Shown here: piece by piece, positions 26,857-34,656 of the stretch
Layout: each line of letters opens with the position of its first letter
Position numbering within the stretch: position 1 is the first letter of the stretch
NCBI GenBank assembly: GCA_963739045.1
Contig: CAVTYY010000005.1
Coordinates: 986,405-1,050,404, forward strand
Direction: 5' to 3'
DNA: 64,000 nucleotides
Source of the DNA: Halobacillus_B sp963739045
GTDB lineage: Bacteria; Bacillota; Bacilli; Bacillales; Halobacillaceae
Program-made: the position numbers and the translations under genes
Notes under the pieces: model-generated
Databases searched by the model: none
Seen by the model: only the letters and a program-made list of their open reading frames with translations
Told to the model about the DNA's origin: nothing

Positions 26857-27996
26857 ATGTTAGATTTTGATACAAGTATGGACCAATTAGCAACAATTAA
26901 AGTAATTGGAGTTGGCGGAGGCGGAAGCAATGCCGTCAACCGAATGATTGAACATGGGGTACAGGGTGTTGAATTTATTGCGGTAAATACCGATGCCCAG
27001 GCCCTTAACCTTTCGAAAGCAGAAGTGAAAATGCAAATTGGCGGCAAACTTACCCGCGGCCTAGGTGCTGGAGCTAACCCAGAGGTTGGCCGTAAAGCAG
27101 CAGAAGAAAGCAAAGAGCAGTTAGAAGAAGCTCTTCAAGGAGCGGACATGGTCTTTGTAACTGCCGGAATGGGCGGCGGTACAGGTACAGGTGCTGCCCC
27201 AGTAATTGCCCAGGTTGCGAAAGAATTAGGGGCTCTGACTGTCGGAGTAGTAACAAGACCGTTTACTTTTGAAGGACGCAAAAGATCAACTCAGGCAACT
27301 GGAGGAATCGATGGCTTAAAAGGCAGTGTTGATACATTAATCGTAATCCCAAATGACCGTCTGTTAGAAATTGTGGATAAGAATACTCCTATGCTTGAAG
27401 CCTTCAGAGAAGCAGATAATGTACTAAGACAAGGTGTACAAGGTATTTCAGATTTAATTGCTGTACCTGGTCTTATTAACGTAGACTTTGCGGACGTTAA
27501 GACTATTATGGTGGACAAAGGTTCTGCTCTTATGGGTATTGGTATTGCCACTGGAGAGAGCAGAGCAGCTGAAGCGGCTAAGAAAGCCATCTCCTCTCCG
27601 CTTCTTGAAACATCGATTGACGGAGCTCATGGTGTTCTAATGAATATCAGCGGCGGTACGAATCTGAGTTTGTATGAAGTGCAGGAGGCAGCAGATATTG
27701 TCACCTCTGCAGCCGATCAAGAAGTAAATGTCATCTTTGGTTCAGTAATTAATGAAAATCTTAAAGATGAAATTGTGGTAACAGTCATTGCTACTGGATT
27801 TGACGAAAGTCAATTGGCTGAAGGACAGAAGAAACGTCCTTCCACGAATCAGTCTAAGCCAAACGTAATGGAAAGACCTCAGAGAGAGGAACAGCCAAGG
27901 CGCGAAACTCCTCAGGCTCAGCCGAAATCAAATAATCAAGAAGAAGATACTCTCGACATTCCTACTTTCTTAAGAAATAGGAATCGCCGCAGATAA
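26857..27996 (+). CDS. ftsZ: Cell division GTPase FtsZ
   Basis: 379 residues from ATG 26857 with a TAGGAGGA ribosome site. Tubulin-fold landmarks: GVGGGGSNAVNRMI (about 21-34), GTP loop GGGTGTGAAP (about 106-115), and the T7 region NVDFADVKTIM. The disordered linker (residues about 320-365) is rich in Q, P, R and E. The conserved C-terminal peptide DIPTFLRNRNRR binds FtsA, SepF and other partners. FtsZ forms the Z-ring. The gene follows ftsA by 74 bases and is closed by a strong terminator. Confidence 0.98.
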   Translation: MLDFDTSMDQLATIKVIGVGGGGSNAVNRMIEHGVQGVEFIAVNTDAQALNLSKAEVKMQIGGKLTRGLGAGANPEVGRKAAEESKEQLEEALQGADMVFVTAGMGGGTGTGAAPVIAQVAKELGALTVGVVTRPFTFEGRKRSTQATGGIDGLKGSVDTLIVIPNDRLLEIVDKNTPMLEAFREADNVLRQGVQGISDLIAVPGLINVDFADVKTIMVDKGSALMGIGIATGESRAAEAAKKAISSPLLETSIDGAHGVLMNISGGTNLSLYEVQEAADIVTSAADQEVNVIFGSVINENLKDEIVVTVIATGFDESQLAEGQKKRPSTNQSKPNVMERPQREEQPRRETPQAQPKSNNQEEDTLDIPTFLRNRNRRR

Positions 27997-28006
27997 TATT
28001 CTAAGA

Positions 28007-28039
28007 AGAACCGCTGCTACTAGCAGCGGTTCTTTTTTT
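28007..28039 (+). terminator. Terminator after ftsZ
   Basis: AGAACCGCTGCTA and TAGCAGCGGTTCT form a perfect 13-base stem followed by TTTTTTT. Confidence 0.95.
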
Positions 28040-28105
28040 ATGTCTATGTTTATCTTGAAGATGGTTGGTTTTTAAAAACATTTAGAAAGTTCCTTATTCC
28101 AAATA

Positions 28106-28938
28106 AGCTCCCAATTCTTGAAGACTCAGTTTCGAGACTTTAGTGTGAGTTTAGGGGTTGCGGGAAAAGGATCGCTTTCCGTGGGGCGGTCGCTGAGTCT
28201 CCTCGAGCAAAGCTCTGTGGGGTCTCAGCTGTCCCGCAATTCCCACAGGAGTCTCACCGTTTCCCTCCGCCCCCTTGCCATAATAGAATCTCGAAACCTC
28301 CTTCAAGAAAAAGCGAAAATTCCAACGGTAGCATGAAAGTCCCAGGAGCATACTTGCTCTAATATGGAGGGTGGATGTACTATTCCTTGGGAAGGGGCTT
28401 GTTTCTCCATTGAATGGTTAGTCGGGAAACTTGGCGATATTTACTGTCCCTTCTACATTGAATGGATGAAACGGAAACAAATAGTGATGCTCTTTGTATG
28501 ATTGGAATGACGGTCTGTTACAAAGAATAGTTAGTTAACAAGTAAATCGGAAGACATTGGATAAGGTCCGTTCATCAACCTATGGATAGGGTGGCGGGGA
28601 AACGGTGAGACTCCCGTGGGAGAAGGTACTAGGCGAGATCCCACAGGGAGTGAAACGAGCGAGGAAGCTCGCAGTTCCCCCACAGGAAAGTGTTCAAATG
28701 TGGAATCGCCCCGATAGACACGACCAGCTTAAGCCGACCATCAAAAGGAAGGCGATTTTTCCTTCCGTTGATGAGCGGCTTATGTCTCGAGTGTCTGGGC
28801 GATGGAACAAGACGAATCGTTTCCCCGCCACCCTTACTCTTAATCAGGAAACGGGCCATAATTACCTCGAAGTCGAGTCTTAAACAATCCTGCACTTTAC
28901 TTGAAGACTTGATTTCAAGATAATTACCTGAAATTTCG
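28106..28938. repeat. Compound hyper-palindromic intergenic repeat, copy 1
   Basis: Gene-free block between ftsZ and spoIIGA. The left end (28106-28137) is 32 bases identical to 53080-53111; its TTCTTGAAGACTCAGTTTCG core recurs inverted and shortened at 28288-28308. Block A (about 28150-28275) and block B (28588-28834) are related sequences in opposite orientation, sharing GGGAAACGGTGAGACTCC and a CCCACRGGAAAG-type core. Block B is bounded by a perfect 17-base inverted repeat (28588-28604 with 28818-28834) and contains an inner stem (28705-28711 with 28797-28803, and further pairs inside). The right end (28865-28938) matches 53428-53495. Short open frames here are products of the palindromes and show no gene-like features. 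Confidence 0.85.
28588..28834. repeat. Block B: nested inverted repeats within repeat copy 1
   Basis: Outer arms AGGGTGGCGGGGAAACG and CGTTTCCCCGCCACCCT are perfectly complementary. Inside, ATCGCCC/GGGCGAT, AGACAC/GTGTCT, TAAGCCG/CGGCTTA, ATCAA/TTGAT and GGAAGG/CCTTCC pair in order to form one long interrupted hairpin at about 28705-28803. Confidence 0.88.
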
Positions 28939-29130
28939 TTAGATCTCCTGCTGGTTTTAAAGTAGAAGAACCACTTCAAGTAAATTGCGAACAATAGCAG
29001 ATAGTGTGAGGTTTCATACTTTCTATAGTTTGAAAATAAAGCAATCAGAAATACTATCGGCACTTCAATTAACCATATCAAAATGGTTTTGACAGCAAGC
29101 TACAAAACTAGCTTTTTCAAGGCTCATAAA

Positions 29131-29163
29131 CTGACAGACTTTTTAGAAGGACAAGCTTATACT
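29131..29163 (+). promoter_or_regulatory. Putative spoIIG promoter with long spacer
   Basis: CTGACA (29131-29136), a 21-base spacer, then TATACT (29158-29163). The B. subtilis spoIIG promoter is an unusual SigA promoter with an over-long spacer that needs Spo0A~P, and this site has the same character at the same place. I do not see a perfect Spo0A box (TGTCGAA). Confidence 0.6.
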
Positions 29164-29196
29164 TTCAATAATGAAAGTAGGAAGGGAGAGGGGAGG

Positions 29197-30105
29197 ATCT
29201 ATCTAGATGCGGTTTGGCTGCTTAATATACTGATGGATGGAATGATTTTGTATCTTACGCAAGGGTTAACTAGAACGAAAACTTCTACAAAAAGAGTAAT
29301 GTTCGGGGCGCTTTTTGCTTCCATCATCGTACCTATCACCGTGTACCTGCCCCATTCGTGGTTTACGACTAGTTTAGGGAAATTATTATTTTCTTTTGTC
29401 ATTATATTTATTGCTTTTTCTTTTGTCTCTATTCGTTCCTGGCTGGTGCAGCTGGTAAGCTTTTACTTTATTACCTTTGCGATCGGTGGCGGTATGTTGG
29501 GCATTCACTACTTTTTGTCCAGCGATGTGAGCTTTGAAGGTAGTACGATGATCACTCACAATGCAGGGTATGGAGATCCGGTAAGTTGGATTTTTGTATT
29601 GATTGGCTTTCCCATCTCCTGGTTTTTTACTAAATGGCGGATGGAGCACGTGAGTCTCCACAGAATGAAACTTGAAGAAATTTACGATGTCTCGATTAAC
29701 TGGAATGGAAAGACTGCTGAATGTAAGGGACTAGTGGACAGTGGCAACCAATTGATTGATCCCGTTAGCAGAAAAATGGTTTTTTTAGCAGATGGAAATG
29801 TGTTTAATCAATTTTTGAATGCTGAAGAATTTAAGCAGTTAGAGGTGGAGAACATTCTCTCTCACTTTGATGATTGCTCAGAACTTCTGCAGTCCTCTAT
29901 TCGACTTGTTCCCTACCAGGGTGCGGGAATGGGAGGTCAGCTGCTTGTAACTCTGCTTGTTGATCGTATTACTGTGAAAACGAAGGAAGGGAGTTTAGTA
30001 ATTGAGAACCCCCTGCTCGGTGTCCAGCATCATGATTTAACCCATGATCGCCTATATCAATTACTTATTCACCCTCACCTAATGGTCCGCGGCAAATCTG
30101 CTTAG
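29197..30105 (+). CDS. spoIIGA: Sigma-E processing peptidase SpoIIGA
   Basis: About 302 residues. Homology places the N-terminus at IYLDAVWLLNILMDGM, where neither ATG, GTG nor TTG exists; ATC at 29197, eight bases after AGGGAG, is my best start. A frame from ATG 29083 exists but runs through the likely promoter and has no ribosome site. Five membrane helices fill the first half (to about residue 155). The C-terminal aspartic-protease-like domain has LVDSGNQLIDP with the catalytic aspartate. SpoIIGA sits in the septum and, after a SpoIIR signal from the forespore, removes the pro-sequence of SigE, the next gene. Confidence 0.9.
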   Translation: MYLDAVWLLNILMDGMILYLTQGLTRTKTSTKRVMFGALFASIIVPITVYLPHSWFTTSLGKLLFSFVIIFIAFSFVSIRSWLVQLVSFYFITFAIGGGMLGIHYFLSSDVSFEGSTMITHNAGYGDPVSWIFVLIGFPISWFFTKWRMEHVSLHRMKLEEIYDVSINWNGKTAECKGLVDSGNQLIDPVSRKMVFLADGNVFNQFLNAEEFKQLEVENILSHFDDCSELLQSSIRLVPYQGAGMGGQLLVTLLVDRITVKTKEGSLVIENPLLGVQHHDLTHDRLYQLLIHPHLMVRGKSA

Positions 30106-30125
30106 AAATGAAAGGGGAATTTTCT

Positions 30126-30845
30126 ATGATCAAATGGCTGTTTAAATTAAGGCTAGGTTTTTATCGGCTGCTAATTAAATTAGGGATAAAACAAGACGAA
30201 ATTTACTATATTGGCGGAAGTGAGGCACTGCCGCCTCCGTTATCTAGAGAAGAAGAGCAGGAGCTTCTTCAACGGCTTCCTAAGGGTGATAAGGCAGCCC
30301 GCGCTGTGTTGATCGAGAGAAACTTGCGGCTCGTTGTATATATTGCTAGGAAATTTGAAAATACTGGAGTAAATATTGAAGATTTAATCAGCATCGGCAC
30401 GATCGGTTTAATAAAAGCCGTGAATACTTTCGATCCAGAGAAGAAAATTAAGCTTGCTACGTACGCCTCCCGCTGTATTGAAAATGAAATATTAATGCAT
30501 TTAAGAAAAAGTAATAAGCTTAAGACGGAGGTTTCATTTGATGAGCCGCTAAATGTAGATTGGGATGGAAATGAACTGCTTCTTTCAGACATCCTAGGAA
30601 CAGAAGAGGATATTATCACCAAGGGAATTGAGAAAAAGATAGATAAAAAACTTTTAAAGTCTGCGTTGGAACAGTTGAATGATCGTGAAAAACAAATTAT
30701 GGAATTACGCTTTGGACTGATAGGTAAAAAAGAGAAAACTCAAAAGGATGTAGCTGATATGATGGGGATATCTCAGTCTTATATTTCAAGGCTGGAAAAG
30801 AAGATTATCCGCAGACTTCAAAGAGAGTTTGACAAAATGGTCTAA
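30126..30845 (+). CDS. sigE: RNA polymerase sporulation sigma factor SigE (pro-form)
   Basis: 239 residues from ATG 30126, eight bases after AAAGGGG; the frame extends six codons upstream without a better ribosome site. An N-terminal membrane-associating pro-sequence (residues about 1-28, MIKWLFKLRLGFYRLL) ends near DEIYYIGGSEALPPP, the region cut by SpoIIGA. Sigma regions 2 (NLRLVVYIARKFENTG, DLISIGTIGLIKAV) and 4 (EKTQKDVADMMGISQSYISR) are complete. SigE is the first mother-cell sigma factor. It lies 20 bases after spoIIGA in the same operon. Confidence 0.97.
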   Translation: MIKWLFKLRLGFYRLLIKLGIKQDEIYYIGGSEALPPPLSREEEQELLQRLPKGDKAARAVLIERNLRLVVYIARKFENTGVNIEDLISIGTIGLIKAVNTFDPEKKIKLATYASRCIENEILMHLRKSNKLKTEVSFDEPLNVDWDGNELLLSDILGTEEDIITKGIEKKIDKKLLKSALEQLNDREKQIMELRFGLIGKKEKTQKDVADMMGISQSYISRLEKKIIRRLQREFDKMV

Positions 30846-30863
30846 TATTCCAATTTTACAAAT

Positions 30864-30892
30864 GCATAATTTTTCCTTCCAGGGAGATACTG
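30864..30892 (+). promoter_or_regulatory. Putative SigF/SigG promoter of sigG
   Basis: GCATA (30864-30868) fits the forespore -35 (GHATR), and GATACTG (30886-30892) matches five of seven positions of the -10 (CATNHTA), with a 17-base spacer. It lies 34 bases before sigG, which is a SigF- and SigG-dependent gene in B. subtilis. Confidence 0.6.
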
Positions 30893-30926
30893 AAAACTGA
30901 TTATAGCTTCCTGGGAGGGTCTTACA

Positions 30927-31706
30927 TTGTCACGACATAAAGTAGAGATTTGCGGAGTAGATACATCAAAACTGCCAGTACTAAAAAACAAAGAAATGCG
31001 GGCCCTGTTTGAGCAGTTACAAAGCGGAGAAATTGAAGCTAGAGAAGAATTAATTAATGGTAACCTCCGACTTGTGTTATCGGTGATTCAACGTTTCAAT
31101 AACCGTGGAGAATACGGAGATGATTTATTTCAAGTTGGTTGTATTGGTTTAATGAAATCAATCGATAACTTCGATTTAAGCCATAATGTTAAGTTTTCCA
31201 CTTATGCAGTTCCTATGATTATTGGTGAAATTCGCAGGTATTTAAGAGACAACAATCCTATTCGTGTTTCTCGCTCATTAAGAGACACCGCTTATAAAGC
31301 GTTGCAAATGAGAGAGAAAATGATAGGAGAAACGTCAAAAGATCCTGCCCCTCATGAGATTGCTGAGAAATTGGGTATTCCCCATGAAGATGTAGTTTTT
31401 GCAATGGATGCTATCCAGGATCCGGTTTCTCTATTTGAACCTATTTACAATGATGGAGGAGATCCAATATTTGTAGTGGATCAGTTGAAGGATGATCGGG
31501 AAAAGGATTCGGTATGGCTTGATGAGCTTTCACTTCGAGAAGGTATGAAACGGTTAAATGATCGAGAAAAAATGATATTAACGAAACGTTTCTTTCAAGG
31601 GAAAACGCAGATGGAAGTGGCTGAAGAAATTGGCATCTCTCAGGCTCAAGTTTCAAGGCTGGAAAAAGCAGCCATTAAAGAGATGAATACATCCATGTTT
31701 CAATAA
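30927..31706 (+). CDS. sigG: RNA polymerase sporulation sigma factor SigG
   Basis: 259 residues from TTG 30927 with GGGAGGG six bases upstream. The N-terminus MSRHKVEICGVDTSKLPVL is diagnostic for SigG. Region 2 (NLRLVLSVIQRFNNRGE, DDLFQVGCIGLMKSIDNF), region 3 and region 4 (KTQMEVAEEIGISQAQVSR) are complete and there is no pro-sequence. It is the late forespore sigma factor. A terminator follows; the ABC-transporter gene ylmA that follows sigG in B. subtilis is absent. Confidence 0.97.
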   Translation: MSRHKVEICGVDTSKLPVLKNKEMRALFEQLQSGEIEAREELINGNLRLVLSVIQRFNNRGEYGDDLFQVGCIGLMKSIDNFDLSHNVKFSTYAVPMIIGEIRRYLRDNNPIRVSRSLRDTAYKALQMREKMIGETSKDPAPHEIAEKLGIPHEDVVFAMDAIQDPVSLFEPIYNDGGDPIFVVDQLKDDREKDSVWLDELSLREGMKRLNDREKMILTKRFFQGKTQMEVAEEIGISQAQVSRLEKAAIKEMNTSMFQ

Positions 31707-31715
31707 AAATGTGAT

Positions 31716-31747
31716 TAACACGGCTGGTTAAGCCGTGTTATTTTTTT
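31716..31747 (+). terminator. Terminator after sigG
   Basis: TAACACGGCT and AGCCGTGTTA form a perfect stem around GGTTA-type loop bases, followed by seven or more T. Confidence 0.93.
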
Positions 31748-32007
31748 GAAGAAATTTAGAGTATTACCGAAATGATTACCAGCGTTTGGGTGAACGGGGA
31801 AATCACACCTACGGCTGTATCGCACAGACCCTCGTGTCATAAGAAGGGAAGAGGTCATCCTTATCAGAACGGAAATATCTAAAGCAATAGGAACTTAATA
31901 AACCGCTTCTATTCAGAGTTTCAAGAACTGCCTATTTTATTAGTACTTTAAATTAGAAAGTGTTAGACGTTCCTTGCATATAGTTAGAGAAAGGGGGACG
32001 GACAATT
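31748..32007 (+). other. Spacer between sigG and ylmC-type gene
   Basis: About 260 bases with no convincing open frame or hairpin. TTGCATATAGT at 31973-31983 repeats the same eleven bases seen before spoVD (13909-13919) and could be a sporulation -10 element. Confidence 0.4.
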
Positions 32008-32283
32008 ATGAAAATTTCTGATCTGCAGGTTAAAGACGTGATTGCAATGGAGACTGGAGAGCGCCTAGGGTATATAAGTGATTTAGACATAGATACAAAT
32101 CGAGGGCGGCTAAAGGGATTAGTTGTCACATTAAAGGGAAAAGCTATGGGTCTTTTTGGAAAAGAAGAGGAATTAGTCATCCCTTGGGATCAGATTGTTA
32201 ACATTGGAGCAGACGTAATATTAGTGAAGAAGTCTGGGTACAGCGGTTCAGCAGCAGTGAAAAAGTTAGATTCTCCGGAATAA
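32008..32283 (+). CDS. ylmC: YlmC/YmxH family sporulation protein (PRC-barrel)
   Basis: 91 residues from ATG 32008 with AAAGGGGGA upstream. The whole protein is one PRC-barrel-like domain: KISDLQVKDVIAMETGERLGYISDLDID, then GKEEELVIPWDQIVNIGADVILV. This is the YlmC/YmxH family, found next to sigG or in dipicolinate operons of spore formers; the function is unknown. It precedes pgeF by 54 bases and is probably read with it or from its own sporulation promoter. Confidence 0.88.
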   Translation: MKISDLQVKDVIAMETGERLGYISDLDIDTNRGRLKGLVVTLKGKAMGLFGKEEELVIPWDQIVNIGADVILVKKSGYSGSAAVKKLDSPE

Positions 32284-32337
32284 AACAGGAAAAATAATGT
32301 ATTATGTGATAAAATGGAGGGAAATTGAGGTGGTAGA

Positions 32338-33138
32338 ATGACCGAACCCTTCACATACAAGTCTTCAAGACAATACATGTGTTTTAATAATACTGAGAAT
32401 TTGATTGCCGGAATAACAACTAGAAAAGACGGGTTTAGCGAGCCTCCTTTTCATTCCTTTAATTTAGGGCTGCACGTTCCGGATGAATATTCAGCTGTGC
32501 TGAAAAACCGAAAACAGCTCGCCATGGATTTGAATGTTCCGCTGACCCAGTGGGTAATGGGCGAACAAGTTCATCAAACTAAGATTCAAGTCATTACTCC
32601 GGAAGATTGCGGAAAAGGTGTGCTCGATCATGACACCGCAGTCAAGGGTGTAGATGGTTTAATTACGAACCTTCCTGATGTCTTATTAACAGCTTTCTAC
32701 GCGGACTGTGTCCCTTTATACTTTCTAGATGAGCAAACCAAGTGGATAGGAATCGCTCATGCAGGATGGAAGGGAACCGTTCAAGGCATGGCTCAGCATA
32801 TGATTGAGAAATTTAACAAACTAGGAGCTGACCTCTCCACATTAAAGATGGTTATTGGCCCGTGTATCGGCTTCGATCAGTATGAAGTTGATGAACAGGT
32901 AATAAACCAAGTACCTGCCGAGTTAAGAGAAGAAGCTGCCATTTCTTTGTCAGAGGGAAAGTACCTGTTGGATTTAAAGAAATTAAATCAGGCAATAGCC
33001 GTTAAAGCTGGTCTGGCAGATGACAATATTTCCATGACTGGCTATTGTACATATGAGGAAGAAGATCTCTTTTTCTCCCATCGCCGCGACCATGGCAGCA
33101 CCGGCAGAATGCTAGGTTACATTGGTTGGAAGAGGTAA
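32338..33138 (+). CDS. pgeF: Peptidoglycan editing factor PgeF / laccase-domain purine nucleosidase-like protein (YlmD)
   Basis: 266 residues from ATG 32338, with TGGAGGG-type ribosome sequence about ten bases upstream. The Cys/His metal-binding motifs of the DUF152 laccase-domain family are visible: GEQVHQTKIQV, FYADCVPLYF, IAHAGWKGT and GPCIGFDQYEV. Members were called multicopper polyphenol oxidases; purine nucleoside phosphorylase/deaminase activity and a peptidoglycan-quality role have been reported for relatives. The in vivo role here is uncertain. It is followed by ylmE within 20 bases, beginning the ylmDEFGH-divIVA series. Confidence 0.87.
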   Translation: MTEPFTYKSSRQYMCFNNTENLIAGITTRKDGFSEPPFHSFNLGLHVPDEYSAVLKNRKQLAMDLNVPLTQWVMGEQVHQTKIQVITPEDCGKGVLDHDTAVKGVDGLITNLPDVLLTAFYADCVPLYFLDEQTKWIGIAHAGWKGTVQGMAQHMIEKFNKLGADLSTLKMVIGPCIGFDQYEVDEQVINQVPAELREEAAISLSEGKYLLDLKKLNQAIAVKAGLADDNISMTGYCTYEEEDLFFSHRRDHGSTGRMLGYIGWKR

Positions 33139-33158
33139 GCTTTGGAAGGAGAGAAAGA

Positions 33159-33839
33159 ATGAATACGGTAGCAGATAACCTTGCTCATATTCAAGAACAA
33201 GTAAAAGCAGCTTGCAGTAATTGTAATCGGGACCCGGAAGAGATAACCATTATTGCTGTAACTAAGTATGTTTCTACCTCCAGGGCACAGGAAGCCGTGG
33301 AAGCTGGAATCACTGACCTTGGGGAAAACCGCAAAGAAGGCTTGCTTGAGAAATATGACGTAATTGGAGAGCGGGCGAAATGGCACTTCATTGGTTCCTT
33401 GCAATCGAGAAAAGTAAAGGATGTTATTGAACAAGTCACGATGATCCATTCACTCGATCGTAAGTCCCTCGCTAAAGAAATTAACAAGCGAGCCGAAAGC
33501 CCAGTGCCATGTTTTGTTCAGGTTAACATTAGCGGCGAAGAATCTAAGCACGGTCTGGATCCTGATGAGGTCGAGTCATTTATAGAATTGCTGAAAGTTT
33601 ATTCTAATATTAAAGTGGCAGGTCTAATGACTATGGCTCCTCATATTGAGGAAGAAGAGCAGCTGAGAGCTACGTTTAGGAAGCTTCGTGCTCTAAGAGA
33701 CTCCATTCGAGACAAACAATACGTACATGCTCCTTGTGAATGGCTTTCTATGGGGATGAGCAATGACTTTCAATTAGCCATTGAAGAAGGAGCTACCCAT
33801 GTAAGAATTGGGACAAGCTTAGTAGGAGAACAAAACTAA
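33159..33839 (+). CDS. ylmE: YggS family pyridoxal phosphate-binding protein YlmE
   Basis: 226 residues from ATG 33159, ten bases after AAGGAGAG; the frame is open to 33126, inside pgeF. The PLP lysine lies in TIIAVTKYVS (about residue 36). Other PLP-barrel signatures are FIGSLQSRKV, QVNISGEESKHG and LSMGMSNDFQLAIEEGATHV. YggS proteins keep PLP and amino-acid pools in balance without known catalysis. Location before sepF is conserved from Firmicutes to cyanobacteria. Confidence 0.94.
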   Translation: MNTVADNLAHIQEQVKAACSNCNRDPEEITIIAVTKYVSTSRAQEAVEAGITDLGENRKEGLLEKYDVIGERAKWHFIGSLQSRKVKDVIEQVTMIHSLDRKSLAKEINKRAESPVPCFVQVNISGEESKHGLDPDEVESFIELLKVYSNIKVAGLMTMAPHIEEEEQLRATFRKLRALRDSIRDKQYVHAPCEWLSMGMSNDFQLAIEEGATHVRIGTSLVGEQN

Positions 33840-33855
33840 TCTGAGGTGGTTAGAA

Positions 33856-34308
33856 ATGAGTATGAAAAATAAATTCCGTTCGTTCTTTACATTGGACGAT
33901 GAATATGAATACGTTGATGAGGAAATGATGGAGGAAGAAGCTGAAGAACAGGCTCCAGCACAGCGCAGTAAACGAAAAGCTGAAGGTCAGCAGAATGTAG
34001 TAAGTTTGAAAAGTGCCCAGCAATCTTCTAAAATGGTCCTTAGTGAGCCGAGCAGTTATAATGAAGCCCAGGATATTGCGGACCAGCTGGTCAATCGGAG
34101 AGCCGTAGTTATCAATCTGCAGCGAGTCGATCATCACCAGGCAAAGCGAATTGTGGATTTTCTCAGCGGGACCGTTTATGCTATCGGGGGAGATATTCAA
34201 AAACTGGGTTCTCAGACCTTCCTTTGTACCCCGGATAATGTAGAAATATCGGGTTCCATTTCAGAAATACTAGCAAAAGAAGAAGATGATATTAATAGAA
34301 GGTGGTAG
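33856..34308 (+). CDS. sepF: Cell division protein SepF
   Basis: 150 residues from ATG 33856. The N-terminal amphipathic membrane-targeting helix (MSMKNKFRSFF) is followed by an acidic, then Q/K-rich linker, and a C-terminal alpha/beta SepF domain (SSYNEAQDIADQLVNRRAVVIN, IVDFLSGTVYAIGG). SepF forms rings that bundle FtsZ and anchor it to the membrane in parallel with FtsA. It is followed by ylmG within three bases. Confidence 0.95.
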   Translation: MSMKNKFRSFFTLDDEYEYVDEEMMEEEAEEQAPAQRSKRKAEGQQNVVSLKSAQQSSKMVLSEPSSYNEAQDIADQLVNRRAVVINLQRVDHHQAKRIVDFLSGTVYAIGGDIQKLGSQTFLCTPDNVEISGSISEILAKEEDDINRRW

Positions 34309-34311
34309 CGG

Positions 34312-34581
34312 ATGTACTCTTTGTTCAATGTATTAACAACTGCTTTACAAATTTATAGCTGGGTATTAATCATTTATATTTTAATGTCCTGGTTTCCGGG
34401 AGCGCGCCAATCTAGCTTTGGTAATATTTTAGCCCGTTTAGCCGAACCATTCTTAGAGCCTTTCCGCAGAATCATTCCGCCTCTTGGAATGATCGATATT
34501 TCTCCGATTGTTGCTATTCTTGTTTTAAGGTTTGCAACAGCAGGAATGTGGGAACTCTACAAAATTTTATTAGGATACTGA
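34312..34581 (+). CDS. ylmG: YggT family membrane protein YlmG
   Basis: 89 residues from ATG 34312. Two membrane helices (about 6-25 and 65-85) flank the family motif PFLEPFRRIIPPLGMIDISPIV. YggT/YlmG proteins accompany sepF in bacteria and chloroplast ancestors and affect division-site or nucleoid placement; the mechanism is unknown. A readthrough-type terminator follows before ylmH. Confidence 0.92.
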   Translation: MYSLFNVLTTALQIYSWVLIIYILMSWFPGARQSSFGNILARLAEPFLEPFRRIIPPLGMIDISPIVAILVLRFATAGMWELYKILLGY

Positions 34582-34586
34582 TGAAT

Positions 34587-34635
34587 AGAACAGGTGGGGT
34601 GAAGAAGAGTCTTCACGGCTATCTGTTCTTTTTTT
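34587..34635 (+). terminator. Terminator between ylmG and ylmH
   Basis: Outer arms AGAACAG/CTGTTCT and inner arms GTGAAGA/TCTTCAC make a two-part hairpin followed by eight T. It probably lowers expression of ylmH and downstream genes relative to sepF-ylmG. Confidence 0.8.
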
Positions 34636-34656
34636 ACCGTTCGGGAGAGTGATAGT

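Noticed and set aside
28118..28923. Several 65-150-codon frames in both strands between ftsZ and spoIIGA
   Set aside because: They run through the inverted repeats, mirror each other on both strands and lack ribosome sites or homology features; they follow from palindromic composition.
29083..29196. N-terminal extension of spoIIGA from ATG 29083
   Set aside because: No ribosome site, sequence unlike SpoIIGA, and the likely spoIIG promoter lies inside it.
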